Positions 51,045 through 60,358 of a stretch of 64,000 bases of DNA are shown piece after piece; within the stretch, counting starts at the first letter, position 1, and the number at the start of each line of letters is the position of its first letter. The stretch lies in the NCBI RefSeq assembly GCF_003148645.1, contig NZ_QGGP01000001.1:186001-250000 (forward strand), given 5' to 3'. This stretch comes from Xanthomarina spongicola. GTDB lineage: Bacteria > Bacteroidota > Bacteroidia > Flavobacteriales > Flavobacteriaceae. Under the pieces are notes generated by a model. The model was not told where the DNA came from. It saw nothing but the letters and a program-made list of their open reading frames with translations, and did not search any database. The position numbers and the translations under genes were made by a program.

Positions 51045-54023
51045 TTATTCTACAATAATCTTTTTGATTACCGTTTTAGAGCCATCATTTATATTTAATA
51101 AATACATACCAGCTTGAGCATTATTCATCTTTATGGTTTGATTAAACTCTCCAGTGTTCTTATAAGTTTTAGTTAAAATAGTACGTCCTCTAATATCAAA
51201 CACTTGAATGCTTATATTTTCACTATCGTTTGCGTTATATTTAATAGTAAATTCTCCTTGGTTAGGATTCGGGAAAACACTTAAGTTATCTAATGAATAT
51301 TCACCTACTCCAAGTTCTGCCAATACATTTAAAGTATAATCTTCTACTTCAGCATCATGGCCATTCTCACAAGATGTTGGAACACCATCATTTAAATATT
51401 TTGTAGTAACACGCATGGTTGTATTTCCTAAAGCAGCATCAACTGGAATAGTTATACTTAATGGTGAGTTTGCAGTTGGACCATTTGTAACATTAAAAGT
51501 AGTACCTAATTCGTATACTTCACCTGGATCATTAAAACTACAATTCTGATTCCAGTCTACCCATACAACAGTTGTACAAGTATAAGGCCCATCAGTATTT
51601 GTATTAATAGTTAGAGAATAATCTTCATTTCTATTTACATCTGTAACCATACTTGTATAATCACTATATCCAGATGGTTTTCCAGTGTTTGTATTACTTA
51701 AAACATCTGATGTTCCATCATTAATTATTACGCCTTCTGTGCTTGTATCCCAATCTGTATTGGCAACAGAAACACAAACACCATCTGTAATAGTCAAATT
51801 AACTGTAGTTGTTCTGTCAAATGAAGTTGCTGACCCAGTAACTGTTATAACATAATCTCCGGTTGCTGCAGCTAATAAATTGTCAACAGTCATTGTAAAA
51901 GTACCATCGTCGCTTAATTCAGTAGGTGTAAAAGTAACATTTGCACCTGCTGGATCTCCTGTTGCAGAAAAAGTAGTTGTTTCAGAAAAACCGTTAGAAG
52001 TAACATAATTAAATTCATACATCACTGAATTTATATTACATGCTGATTGATCTCCAGATGTATTACTAATACTAAAATCTGCACTACTATTTATACTAAA
52101 TGCATTAGAAACAGCATAAAAAATATTATCTGCAGCTTCCACCAAAATTTTTGCAGAAGTTGAATTTGCAATATTTGGAACTGTAATACTTGCTGAACCT
52201 GTATTTGGAACTCCTGAAGCTAGAGTGGTATCAAAATCAACTCCATTTGCTGCAAACAAGATATTTACGGTTTGGCAGTTAATTGGTACTACATTAGATT
52301 GACCAAGAGCCCAATTAACTGTTTGAGTTGTATTTTGTCCCCAAGTTGGAGGTGTAGAAACTGTAAAAGGTGTCACATCCATAACAGTAACAATTACATT
52401 ATCTGATGCTGAGTTTCCTCCTCCAGCATAATTATCTCTAACCGTTAATAAAAAATCCATAGTTCTCCCAACTGAGGGTACAACTTCCCAAGTAGAAGCT
52501 AAAGAACCTGAAAGCACTGTATTAAATGCAGGCATGTATCTGTCTGGCGAAGTAGTTGGCGTTAACGATCTAAAAGCTGGTCCAACAGTAGATGTTGAAA
52601 CTGGAGGCATAGTTGCAGGAGCTTCGTCGCTTTGTTCCCAGCAATATGTTAATACATCTGCTGGATTATTGTCTGTTGCAGTTCCTTTTAAAACAAAAGC
52701 AGTCGATTTTGGAATAGAATAATCTGGTCCTGCATCAGCTGTAGGAGCTATGTTTCCAGATGGTGTTGGAACATCGCAAGTACTACTGTTTCCAACTGAA
52801 ATGTTTAACCACATTTCTTTTATATTATCTCCGTTAAAATAAGCATCACTATTGTTTTGAACATTCGGCGCGCAAATTCCAGCATAACCCATAATAGTTG
52901 AAGCACTTCCAGGTTCTACTGAAACAGACGATCTATTACAACTATTATTTTGGGTATGGTTCCCTCCAAATTGGTGTCCCATTTCGTGTGCCACATAATC
53001 AATATCAAATGTATCTCCAACTGGTGATCCAGAACCTGTAACGCCTCCTGCTTTAAAAGTTGTACAAGGAGAGTTTAAGTATGCAACTCCTCCACCTCCA
53101 GTGCTAAATACATGACCAATATCGTAATTGGCTGAACCAATATTATTATCACATGTCGTTTGGTTTTCACCTAACATTGTTCCTCCACTATTATTAGTAT
53201 ATGGGTCTGAATTCACATCTGGTCCTAAGAAAATAATACTAGAATTAGGCACCATTACCATAGTAAGAGATAAATCTCTTTCGTAAACACCATTTACACG
53301 AGTCATACTTGCATTCATAGCTCCCATAACTCCAGATAATGTACCACCATGAAATAGTGCATACTCGACTGTACATGCCAATGCTAATCGGTAAGTTCTT
53401 AATTGTCCATCATCTGCATTTCTAAGGGTTTTAAATTCTTCATCAGAAATATTATATTCTTGTTTTATATATTCTGTTTCACATACAAAATCATCCCTCC
53501 GTGAATCAGATTCTGAATTTACAAATGAAATATATGTTTTTAAATCTGCAGAATAAGGTTCAATAAAAACCGTTTTCTTGTCTGAAAGAACCATACTGCT
53601 CAATCCTTTTTCAGGAGATATACTAAATCTTACAATAGATGTTGGATTGTCTATTCCTTGTCCTACATAAGACCTAATGTTTGGAAATTGTTCTTGCAAT
53701 TCTGGTGTCATAACTGAAGCCTCTTTAATTCTGAAAGATTCAAAGACACCTTCAGCATTAGGAAAACTAACAACAATATCAGATTGTCGGTTAAAGTTTT
53801 CTCTTTTTGGAGTGTTTATTAAAGCATTTGTTAAGCCTTCTAAATCTAAATTTAAAATAGTTGATTTTTGAGGTAATGATTTTACAAATACAACGTCTTT
53901 TTTCATTACTTTTTTAGAGTCATCTTGGCTCCAAAATGAACTTTTGTTTTGTGAAAATCCAACAGCTGAAATCAATAAAACTACGCACAAAATAAATGCG
54001 TTTTTAGAATAGTTTTTTTTCAT
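51045..54023 (-). CDS. Secreted reprolysin-like metalloprotease with T9SS sorting domain
   Basis: The 992-residue preproprotein has a signal peptide (LISAVGFSQ), a propeptide (about 25-205), and a reprolysin-type M12 domain whose mature start is probably near TYRLALACTVEYALFHGG (about 212). The zinc motif HEMGHQFGGNH (HExxHxxGxxH) lies at about 346 and TIMGYAGIC near 377 supplies the Met-turn. Beta-sandwich domains follow, including a GEVED-like domain (about 790-890, with DWNQNCSFNDPGEVYELG), then a type A T9SS sorting domain (from about 910, SVFPNPNQGEFTIKYN). A secreted, surface-released protease is the likely role. Confidence 0.9.
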   Translation of the reverse strand: MKKNYSKNAFILCVVLLISAVGFSQNKSSFWSQDDSKKVMKKDVVFVKSLPQKSTILNLDLEGLTNALINTPKRENFNRQSDIVVSFPNAEGVFESFRIKEASVMTPELQEQFPNIRSYVGQGIDNPTSIVRFSISPEKGLSSMVLSDKKTVFIEPYSADLKTYISFVNSESDSRRDDFVCETEYIKQEYNISDEEFKTLRNADDGQLRTYRLALACTVEYALFHGGTLSGVMGAMNASMTRVNGVYERDLSLTMVMVPNSSIIFLGPDVNSDPYTNNSGGTMLGENQTTCDNNIGSANYDIGHVFSTGGGGVAYLNSPCTTFKAGGVTGSGSPVGDTFDIDYVAHEMGHQFGGNHTQNNSCNRSSVSVEPGSASTIMGYAGICAPNVQNNSDAYFNGDNIKEMWLNISVGNSSTCDVPTPSGNIAPTADAGPDYSIPKSTAFVLKGTATDNNPADVLTYCWEQSDEAPATMPPVSTSTVGPAFRSLTPTTSPDRYMPAFNTVLSGSLASTWEVVPSVGRTMDFLLTVRDNYAGGGNSASDNVIVTVMDVTPFTVSTPPTWGQNTTQTVNWALGQSNVVPINCQTVNILFAANGVDFDTTLASGVPNTGSASITVPNIANSTSAKILVEAADNIFYAVSNAFSINSSADFSISNTSGDQSACNINSVMYEFNYVTSNGFSETTTFSATGDPAGANVTFTPTELSDDGTFTMTVDNLLAAATGDYVITVTGSATSFDRTTTVNLTITDGVCVSVANTDWDTSTEGVIINDGTSDVLSNTNTGKPSGYSDYTSMVTDVNRNEDYSLTINTNTDGPYTCTTVVWVDWNQNCSFNDPGEVYELGTTFNVTNGPTANSPLSITIPVDAALGNTTMRVTTKYLNDGVPTSCENGHDAEVEDYTLNVLAELGVGEYSLDNLSVFPNPNQGEFTIKYNANDSENISIQVFDIRGRTILTKTYKNTGEFNQTIKMNNAQAGMYLLNINDGSKTVIKKIIVE

Positions 54024-54107
54024 TAGGAAAGTTTTTAATTAATAACTCTAAAGTTATGACGATATATTTAATATTTACAACAATATGATAAATGATTTTA
54101 ATTATAA

Positions 54108-54115
54108 TACATTTG
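54108..54115 (+). promoter_or_regulatory. Promoter -7 element of the 54133 lipoprotein gene
   Basis: TACATTTG, a full TAnnTTTG match, 17 bp before the ATG at 54133, and downstream of the longer in-frame ATG at 54085, which is therefore not used. Confidence 0.55.
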
Positions 54116-54132
54116 TTTATAAACCATTTATT

Positions 54133-54651
54133 ATGAAGTATTTATTTGTAATTTTTGTCTCTTTAGTTGTTTTAGCTTGTCATTCAAATAAAACAGCATC
54201 ATCCAATATACAAGATAAAACTATTGCTTCTACAAATTGCCCTGAAGATGGCATTTGTACATTTAAAGTACTTCAAAATAAAGTTTTAACTATTAAAAAA
54301 GATGGTTTTGGTGAATTGTATCCTGAGCTTTCAGATGGAAAAAAAACGGTCATTAAGTTTGAATACAAACGAAATGAAATTCCTAATACAGCAGATAGTA
54401 GTTATTCTGAAATTATTTATGCTGAAATAGAATCTAACATAAATGAAATTATCCTGAAAGACGAAACCCTTAGTGAAGCTAAAGTGTTATTTGGTAGACT
54501 TTGTTTTTGTAGAGGTGCAACTGGTTATTATCTTGTAAAAGAAGGCTCACTTAAAATCTCAACTAATAATAAAGGCGCCAAAACATATAAGTTAAACTTT
54601 AAAGTAAATGAAATTCCACAGATAATAACTATGTTTCAAGAAACTCTATAA
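54133..54651 (+). CDS. Lipoprotein of unknown function
   Basis: I do not recognise a family. The 172-residue product begins MKYLFVIFVSLVVLACHSN, a signal with a lipobox ending in Cys16. The body is beta-rich, with the Cys-containing segments NCPEDGICTFKVLQNKVLTI (about 35-54) and LFGRLCFCRGATGYYLVKEG (about 123-142). A lipidated envelope protein with one small domain is the safe description. It is divergent from the metalloprotease gene and convergent with accC, sharing the hairpin at 54652-54680. Confidence 0.72.
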   Translation: MKYLFVIFVSLVVLACHSNKTASSNIQDKTIASTNCPEDGICTFKVLQNKVLTIKKDGFGELYPELSDGKKTVIKFEYKRNEIPNTADSSYSEIIYAEIESNINEIILKDETLSEAKVLFGRLCFCRGATGYYLVKEGSLKISTNNKGAKTYKLNFKVNEIPQIITMFQETL

Positions 54652-54680
54652 AAAACTCCGAAAACAATTTCGGAGTTTTA
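54652..54680. terminator. Bidirectional terminator between lipoprotein and accC
   Basis: AAAACTCCGAAA pairs with TTTCGGAGTTTT around ACAA; the A- and T-runs allow use from both sides. Confidence 0.85.
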
Positions 54681-54683
54681 AAT

Positions 54684-56036
54684 TTAATCTTCTGTTGGTT
54701 TTTGTATTACAAAATCTTCCATAAATTTCGTGGTATAGTTTCCAGCTAAATAATCTGGATGATCCATTAATTGTCTATGAAAAGGGATGGTTGTTTTAAT
54801 ACCTTCAATCACGAATTCATCTAATGCTCGTTTCATTTTATTGATAGCTTCTATACGAGTTTGAGCTGTGGTTATTAGCTTCGCTATCATAGAATCGTAA
54901 TTTGGTGGAATAGTATATCCTGCATACACATGTGTGTCTAAACGTACTCCATGTCCTCCAGGCGCATGAAGCGTTGTTATTTTTCCAGGAGATGGACGAA
55001 AATCGTTAAACGGATCTTCAGCATTAATTCGACACTCAATAGAATGTAAATTCGGTGTGTAATTTTTTCCAGAGATTGGTACTCCAGCAGCTACAAGAAT
55101 TTGTTCACGTATTAAATCGAAATCGATTACTTGTTCAGTAATTGGGTGCTCTACCTGAATACGTGTATTCATTTCCATAAAGTAGAAATTTCTGTGTTTA
55201 TCCACAAGAAATTCTACAGTTCCAGCACCTTCGTATTTAATAAATTCGGCTGCTTTTACTGCAGCGTCTCCCATTTTTTTACGCAAAGCAGTTGTCATGA
55301 ATGGAGATGGTACTTCTTCGGTTAATTTTTGGTGTCTTCTTTGAACAGAACAGTCTCTTTCTGAGAGATGACAAGCCTTTCCATTAGAATCACCTACAAT
55401 TTGAATTTCGATATGTCTAGGCTCTTCAATAAGTTTTTCCATATACATATCGTCGTTACCAAAAGCAGCCTTAGATTCTTGTCTAGCAGAATCCCAAGCA
55501 TCTTTTAGTTTTTCTGGTTTCCAAACAGCTCTCATTCCTTTTCCACCACCTCCTGCAGTTGCTTTAAGCATCACAGGATAACCGGTTTCTTTAGCTATTT
55601 TTTCGCATTCTTCAAAGCTTTCAATAATGCCCTCGCTTCCTGGAACACAAGGTACTCCAGCTGCTTTCATAGTCGCTTTAGCTGAAGCTTTATCTCCCAT
55701 TCGATTAATCATTTCGGCTGAAGCTCCAATGAATTTAATTTTATGTTCTTCGCAAATTTTTGAAAATTTAGCGTTTTCAGATAAGAATCCGTAACCTGGA
55801 TGAATGGCATCTGCATTTGTAATTTCGGCTGCTGCAATAACATTCGACATTTTCAAATAAGACAAGTTACTTGGTGGTGGTCCAATACAAACAGCTTCGT
55901 CTGCAAACTTAACATGTAAGCTTTCTGCATCTGCTGTTGAATAAATGGCTACCGTTTTTATGCCCATTTCTTTACAGGTTCTAATAACACGAAGTGCTAT
56001 TTCTCCTCTATTGGCAACTAGTATTTTTTTAAACAT
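54684..56036 (-). CDS. accC: Acetyl-CoA carboxylase, biotin carboxylase subunit
   Basis: AccC carboxylates the biotin on AccB with ATP and bicarbonate, the first half of malonyl-CoA synthesis. From [20 protein letters not shown] the protein has 450 residues, family length. Visible are the ATP-grasp glycine loop [15 protein letters not shown] near 160, [20 protein letters not shown] near 210, [15 protein letters not shown] near 289 and [17 protein letters not shown] near 338. A longer in-frame start at 56102 reads through the palindromic element at 56059-56135 and is rejected. It follows accB by 107 bp. Confidence 0.96.
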   Translation of the reverse strand: MFKKILVANRGEIALRVIRTCKEMGIKTVAIYSTADAESLHVKFADEAVCIGPPPSNLSYLKMSNVIAAAEITNADAIHPGYGFLSENAKFSKICEEHKIKFIGASAEMINRMGDKASAKATMKAAGVPCVPGSEGIIESFEECEKIAKETGYPVMLKATAGGGGKGMRAVWKPEKLKDAWDSARQESKAAFGNDDMYMEKLIEEPRHIEIQIVGDSNGKACHLSERDCSVQRRHQKLTEEVPSPFMTTALRKKMGDAAVKAAEFIKYEGAGTVEFLVDKHRNFYFMEMNTRIQVEHPITEQVIDFDLIREQILVAAGVPISGKNYTPNLHSIECRINAEDPFNDFRPSPGKITTLHAPGGHGVRLDTHVYAGYTIPPNYDSMIAKLITTAQTRIEAINKMKRALDEFVIEGIKTTIPFHRQLMDHPDYLAGNYTTKFMEDFVIQKPTED

Positions 56037-56058
56037 AACTTTAAGTTTTAAAAATTTC

Positions 56059-56135
56059 AAATTCCAAACTCCCTTTCTGCCAACTGGCAGGCAAATTTCC
56101 AAATATTGGAATTTGAGATTTGCGTATTGGAATTT
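56059..56135. repeat. Nested palindromic element between accB and accC
   Basis: Outer arms AAATTCCAA (56059-56067) and TTGGAATTT (56127-56135) enclose a CTGCCA/TGGCAG hairpin (56077-56090), a GCAAAT/ATTTGC pair (56091-56096 and 56118-56123) and inside it TTCCAA/TTGGAA (56097-56102 and 56106-56111). It fills most of the 107-bp gap. Confidence 0.75.
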
Positions 56136-56143
56136 TTAAATTG

Positions 56144-56623
56144 TTATGACGGATCAACTAAAAATAATGGTTGATCGAATTCTACAGGTGAAGAATCGTC
56201 AACTAAAACTTTTACTATTTTTCCAGAAACTTCAGATTCTATTTCGTTAAATAGTTTCATTGCTTCAATAATACATAATACATCTCCTTCTTTTATAGAT
56301 TGACCAACTTCAACAAAAACTGGCTTGTCTGGAGATGGCTTACGATATAATGTTCCTATAATTGGAGATTTTATTGTAATATACTTAGAATCTTCATCTG
56401 CACTTGCTGCTGCAGGCGCTTCGGCTACTGGCTGTGCTGTTTGGGCAGGAGCTTGAGTCATTGGTGCATTAACAGGAATTTGTTGCACATAAGTTGTAGT
56501 TTCTGGTTTATCTCCAGTTCCTGTTTTGATGGTGATTTTTACATCTTCTGTTTCTAATTTAACCTCACTTGCGCCAGATTTAGCAACAAATTTAATTAAG
56601 TTTTGAATGTCCTTTAAATCCAT
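56144..56623 (-). CDS. accB: Acetyl-CoA carboxylase biotin carboxyl carrier protein
   Basis: AccB carries the biotin that AccC carboxylates. The 159-residue protein has an N-terminal dimerisation-type region ([20 protein letters not shown]), an Ala/Pro/Gln-rich linker (about 48-75) and the C-terminal biotinyl domain (about 80-159), with the biotinylated lysine in [13 protein letters not shown] near residue 124. Normal length. It lies 34 bp after fabH on the same strand and upstream of accC. Confidence 0.96.
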   Translation of the reverse strand: MDLKDIQNLIKFVAKSGASEVKLETEDVKITIKTGTGDKPETTTYVQQIPVNAPMTQAPAQTAQPVAEAPAAASADEDSKYITIKSPIIGTLYRKPSPDKPVFVEVGQSIKEGDVLCIIEAMKLFNEIESEVSGKIVKVLVDDSSPVEFDQPLFLVDPS

Positions 56624-56657
56624 AATTTTAGATATTAAAATTTTATTTAGTAGTTAG

Positions 56658-57653
56658 TTAGGAGTTATAAGCCCATTTTAAATAAATAGAGCCCCAAGTA
56701 AATCCACCTCCAAAAGCCGCAAAAATTAAATTATCGCCTTTTTTAAGTTTAGATTCGTAATCGCATAATAATAAAGGAAGTGTTGCTGATGTGGTATTTC
56801 CATATTTTTGAATATTCATCATTACTTTTTCTTCCTCTAATTCTATTCTATTCGCTGTTGCGTCAATAATTCGTTTGTTTGCTTGGTGAGCAACTAACCA
56901 AGAAACATCATTTACTGTTAGTTTGTTTCTTTCTAATATTTTTACTGCTACATCTGCCATGTTAAATACGGCATTTTTAAATACCGTTTTACCATCTTGA
57001 AACACTTGATGTTCATGATTTTTTATAGCTTCAGGTGTCGAAGGATAAGAAGATCCACCATATTTTGCTTGTAAAAAGTCTCTTCCTATACCATCACTTC
57101 TTAAAAACTCATCTTGTAGACCTAATCCTTCTTGGTTTGGTTCGAAAAGTACAGCTCCTCCTCCATCTCCAAATATGATACAAGTTGCTCTGTCTTCATA
57201 ATTAATCATTGACGAGTTTTTGTCAGCTCCAATTAACAGGACTTTCTTATACTTTCCTGATTCAATATATTTAGAAGCAACAGACATGCCATATAAAAAA
57301 CTTGAGCATGCAGCTTCTAAATCGAATGAAAAAGCATTTTTAGCTCCAATTTGTGTAGCTGTATAGGCAGATGTTGGTGCTGCCTTCATGTCTGGTGTAG
57401 CTGTAGCAACAATAACCAACTCAATTTCTAAAGGGTCGATACCACTTTTATCAATGAGGTTTTGAGCAGCTTTAATTGCTAAATAAGATGTGCCTTTGCC
57501 TTCTTCTTTAAGAATTCTTCTTTCTTTAATTCCTGTTCGTGTAGTAATCCATTCATCATTTGTATCAACCATGTCTTCTAACATTTTATTAGTTAATACA
57601 TATTCTGGCACATAACCACCTACAGCTGTAATTGCTGCTGAGATTTTACTCAT
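56658..57653 (-). CDS. fabH: 3-oxoacyl-ACP synthase III
   Basis: FabH condenses acetyl-CoA (or branched acyl-CoA) with malonyl-ACP to start fatty acid synthesis. The 331 residues have the Cys-His-Asn triad: LEAACSSFLYGMSVAS near 114 (Cys), WLVAHQANKRIIDATANR near 250 (His) and KYGNTTSATLPLLL near 283 (Asn). AITAVGGYVPEYVLTN starts the protein and FGGGFTWGSIYLKW ends it, as usual. It is upstream of accB by 34 bp. A terminator at 57789-57816 separates it from rpmF. Confidence 0.95.
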   Translation of the reverse strand: MSKISAAITAVGGYVPEYVLTNKMLEDMVDTNDEWITTRTGIKERRILKEEGKGTSYLAIKAAQNLIDKSGIDPLEIELVIVATATPDMKAAPTSAYTATQIGAKNAFSFDLEAACSSFLYGMSVASKYIESGKYKKVLLIGADKNSSMINYEDRATCIIFGDGGGAVLFEPNQEGLGLQDEFLRSDGIGRDFLQAKYGGSSYPSTPEAIKNHEHQVFQDGKTVFKNAVFNMADVAVKILERNKLTVNDVSWLVAHQANKRIIDATANRIELEEEKVMMNIQKYGNTTSATLPLLLCDYESKLKKGDNLIFAAFGGGFTWGSIYLKWAYNS

Positions 57654-57788
57654 AATCTATAAAGTTAATTTGACCTAAAAATATTGCAAATTCAATCAAA
57701 TAATCATGAAATGTATAAAAAACAATTCATTTTGGTCTAATTTAATGCAAATTAAGTCGTTTTTGACTTCTATAAAAATTTAAAACAA

Positions 57789-57816
57789 AAAAAACGCTCA
57801 CAAGTGAGCGTTTTAT
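57789..57816 (-). terminator. Terminator after rpmF
   Basis: AAAACGCTCA pairs with TGAGCGTTTT around CAAG; on the minus strand a long T-run follows. It divides the rpmF unit from fabH-accB-accC. Confidence 0.85.
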
Positions 57817-57834
57817 TATATGCATGCATAATAC

Positions 57835-58038
57835 TTATGCTAAGTTTTCTTCTACTTCTGAGTTATCTATAAGAACTTGTCCTCTATAATATAACTTACC
57901 TTCGTGCCAATGAGCTCTGTGGTATAAGTGTGCTTCTCCTGTTGTAGGACACGTAGCAATTTGTGGAGCTGTTGCTTTATAGTGTGTTCTTCTTTTGTCT
58001 CTTCTTTGTTTAGAGATTTTTCTTTTAGGATGTGCCAT
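57835..58038 (-). CDS. rpmF: 50S ribosomal protein L32
   Basis: The 67-residue protein begins [20 protein letters not shown], the basic L32 N-terminus, and continues [20 protein letters not shown]. The usual zinc-binding pairs are reduced: one Cys in [11 protein letters not shown] and His residues remain, as in other Bacteroidetes L32 forms. It lies 9 bp after the YceD-like gene, the classic pairing of the two. Confidence 0.95.
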   Translation of the reverse strand: MAHPKRKISKQRRDKRRTHYKATAPQIATCPTTGEAHLYHRAHWHEGKLYYRGQVLIDNSEVEENLA

Positions 58039-58047
58039 TTTCTATTT

Positions 58048-58587
58048 TTATTTATCCGTTAATAGTTTCTTTAATGTATTCCAACGAGGATCTGTTTCCT
58101 CTTCAGTTTCTTTATTTTCTTTAAGCTTTGGGCTTAATTCTTCTAATTTTTTAAGTATGTCTGAATTTAATGTTCCGTCTTTTACTCCAGGATGAATTCT
58201 TTTTGTTGGGACAGCAAGAACAATTAATTCGTAAATATATTGTTGAATATTTATTTCATATTCTCCATGTGGAATAATTAATAAATCAATTTCTTCATCA
58301 TTAAATTCTTCACCAAAATTTACAACTAAATTAAATTGGTTTGAAATTTCCTGATTGTAAGCCTCATTTGTTAAGTCGCAATTGATATTTACTGTTCCAG
58401 AAATGTCGAAATCTAATTCAAGTAAAGTTGTCTTTTTATTTAATGAAAGACCCACATTAATCGAAGTATCATTAAACTCCTCATACTCAAAATGTTCAAA
58501 GAACGTTTTATCAATTTGATACTTAAAATGATGCTTTCCTAATTTTAGCCCTACAAATGGAATTGTAAACTCTTTCAAGTGCTTCAT
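58048..58587 (-). CDS. YceD/DUF177-family protein
   Basis: The product (179 residues from MKHLKEFTIPFVGLKLGKHH) matches YceD/DUF177: two Asn/Thr-rich strands with INCDLTNEAYNQEISNQFNL near 72 (family block CxRTLE-like in position), and an acidic middle and end. The function is unproven; it is nearly always next to rpmF and has been linked to 23S rRNA accumulation and L32. Longer starts at 58608 and 58590 exist; a promoter box at 58610-58617 leaves only the shorter ones plausible. Confidence 0.82.
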   Translation of the reverse strand: MKHLKEFTIPFVGLKLGKHHFKYQIDKTFFEHFEYEEFNDTSINVGLSLNKKTTLLELDFDISGTVNINCDLTNEAYNQEISNQFNLVVNFGEEFNDEEIDLLIIPHGEYEINIQQYIYELIVLAVPTKRIHPGVKDGTLNSDILKKLEELSPKLKENKETEEETDPRWNTLKKLLTDK

Positions 58588-58609
58588 CATCACATCTAAT
58601 TTGAGCATG

Positions 58610-58642
58610 CAAATATAGTAAAATATTATTTAGATAATACAA
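58610..58642 (-). promoter_or_regulatory. Promoter of the YceD-like/rpmF unit
   Basis: On the minus strand TATATTTG (58617-58610) with a TTG 22 bp upstream (58642-58640). It lies 22 bp from the chosen start. Confidence 0.55.
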
Positions 58643-58660
58643 CTTATAAACATTTTTTGT

Positions 58661-59707
58661 TTATATCTTTTTAGGTCTTGTTTTTAGTGGATTTTGATTC
58701 AGATTTTCATACTCATTTCTGTTTTTAAATATCTGAATAGCAGTGAACACGGCTTCCTTAAAAGAGCTTTCATCTGCTTCGCCTTTGCCAGCAATTTCAA
58801 AGGCTGTGCCATGATCTGGAGAGGTTCTAACTCTGTTTAATCCAGCCGTAAAATTAACACCTTTCCCAAAGGCAAGTGTTTTAAAAGGTATTAATCCTTG
58901 ATCATGATAAGCTGCAATAACAGCATCGAAATTTTTATAATTTTTAGAACCAAAAAAACTATCTGCTGCGTAAGGACCATATACTAATCTGCCTTTATCT
59001 CTAATCTCGCTTAATGTTGGTCTTAAAACTTCGTCGTCTTCTTTTCCAATAACACCATTATCTCCTGTATGAGGATTGATTCCTAAAACTGCCACTTTGG
59101 GCTTTCTTATTTTAAAATCTTTTTCAAGAGATTGGTAAATTATGTCTAATTTCTCTTTAATTAAATTATTGGTAATATGGCTTGAAATGTCTTTAACTGG
59201 AACATGATCCGTAAGTAAACCAATTCTTAAATCATCAGACACCATAAACATTAAACTTTTTCCTTCAAGCTCTTTTGCTAAATAATCTGTGTGTCCTGGA
59301 AAATTAAATGCTTCAGATTGTATGTTGTGTTTATTAATTGGAGCTGTTACCAATACATCAATATTATTTTCTTTCAAAGCTTTTGTTGCTGCTTGAAGTG
59401 ATTTAATAGCATATTCGCCAATTATTAGATCTTCTTTTCCAAATTCAATATTGAATTTGTCGTTCCAAACATTAAATACATTTATCTTACCATGTATAAG
59501 TTGATTGAAATTGTTTATTCCATTAAAATTCAAATTAAAATCAAAATGTTTATTTAAAAAACTTATGGTTTTAACAGATGCAAATATGACTGGCGTGCAA
59601 AATTCAAGCATTCTAATGTCCTCGAAAGTTTTTAAAACCACTTCTCCACCAATACCATTTAAGTCTCCTATAGATATTCCAACTATTATATTTTCTTCGT
59701 TCTTCAT
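58661..59707 (-). CDS. pdxA: 4-hydroxythreonine-4-phosphate dehydrogenase
   Basis: PdxA oxidises 4-phosphohydroxythreonine in pyridoxal phosphate synthesis by the DXP-dependent route. The 348 residues show ISIGDLNGIGGEVVLKTF near 12, VTAPINKHNIQSEAFNFPGH near 120 (metal His), AVLGINPHTGDNGVIGKED near 206, VIAAYHDQGLIPFKTLAFGK near 265 (metal His) and SPDHGTAFEIAGKGEAD near 294. Normal length. It is the last gene on its strand before a divergent riboflavin synthase gene. Confidence 0.95.
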   Translation of the reverse strand: MKNEENIIVGISIGDLNGIGGEVVLKTFEDIRMLEFCTPVIFASVKTISFLNKHFDFNLNFNGINNFNQLIHGKINVFNVWNDKFNIEFGKEDLIIGEYAIKSLQAATKALKENNIDVLVTAPINKHNIQSEAFNFPGHTDYLAKELEGKSLMFMVSDDLRIGLLTDHVPVKDISSHITNNLIKEKLDIIYQSLEKDFKIRKPKVAVLGINPHTGDNGVIGKEDDEVLRPTLSEIRDKGRLVYGPYAADSFFGSKNYKNFDAVIAAYHDQGLIPFKTLAFGKGVNFTAGLNRVRTSPDHGTAFEIAGKGEADESSFKEAVFTAIQIFKNRNEYENLNQNPLKTRPKKI

Positions 59708-59770
59708 TAAATAAGATAACTTTTGTTTGTAATTTTACACTTGCAAATTTAACCAAATATTCGACATAAT

Positions 59771-60358
59771 ATGTTTACAGGAATCATTGAAAGTGTTGGT
59801 GTAGTAAAAGATTTAAAAAAAGAACAAAATAACCTTCATATTACTATTGAAAGTAATTTTACAAATGAACTAAAAATTGACCAAAGCATTGCTCATAATG
59901 GTGTTTGTTTAACAGTTATAGATATTAAAGGAGATAAATATACTGTAACTGCAATTGAAGAAACCCTTGGTAAAACCAACCTAAGCCTTTTAAAAATAAA
60001 TGATTCAATAAATCTTGAACGAGCCATGAAGCTTGGAGATCGTTTAGATGGACATATTGTTCAAGGGCATGTCGATCAAACTGCTATATGCACAAACATT
60101 GTTAACGAACAGGGTAGTTGGAAATTTACTTTTCAATACGATTCAAGCTTAAATAATATAACCATTGAAAAAGGGTCTGTTACTGTTAATGGTGTTAGTT
60201 TAACAGTTGTAGATTCTAAAAAAGACCAATTTAGTGTAGCTATAATTCCTTATACCTACTTACATACTAACTTTAAAGACTTTAAAAAAGGAACTGAAGT
60301 AAACTTAGAATTTGATGTTATTGGAAAATATGTAACTCGCTTAATGAGTTTAAATTAA
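59771..60358 (+). CDS. ribE: Riboflavin synthase, alpha chain
   Basis: It dismutates two lumazine molecules to riboflavin. The 195 residues form two homologous lumazine-binding repeats: MFTGIIESVGVVKDLKKEQN starts the first, and GDRLDGHIVQGHVDQTA near 95 starts the second. HNGVCLTVIDIKGDKYTV near 43 and VNGVSLTVVDSKKDQF near 140 are the paired core strands. No FMN riboswitch is visible in the 60-bp leader. It overlaps the convergent small gene by 4 bp. Confidence 0.95.
   Translation: MFTGIIESVGVVKDLKKEQNNLHITIESNFTNELKIDQSIAHNGVCLTVIDIKGDKYTVTAIEETLGKTNLSLLKINDSINLERAMKLGDRLDGHIVQGHVDQTAICTNIVNEQGSWKFTFQYDSSLNNITIEKGSVTVNGVSLTVVDSKKDQFSVAIIPYTYLHTNFKDFKKGTEVNLEFDVIGKYVTRLMSLN

Noticed and set aside
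36274-54023. Idea that the large secreted proteins form a horizontally acquired island
   Set aside because: Base composition and promoters look like the surrounding genes, housekeeping genes lie between them, and no integrase or tRNA-linked repeat is seen.
56037-56102. N-terminal extension of AccC (LPVGRKGVW)
   Set aside because: It is the translation of the palindromic element between accB and accC; the universal AccC start [13 protein letters not shown] lies at 56036.
59708-59770. FMN riboswitch upstream of the riboflavin synthase gene
   Set aside because: The leader is about 60 bp and shows none of the conserved FMN-element helices.
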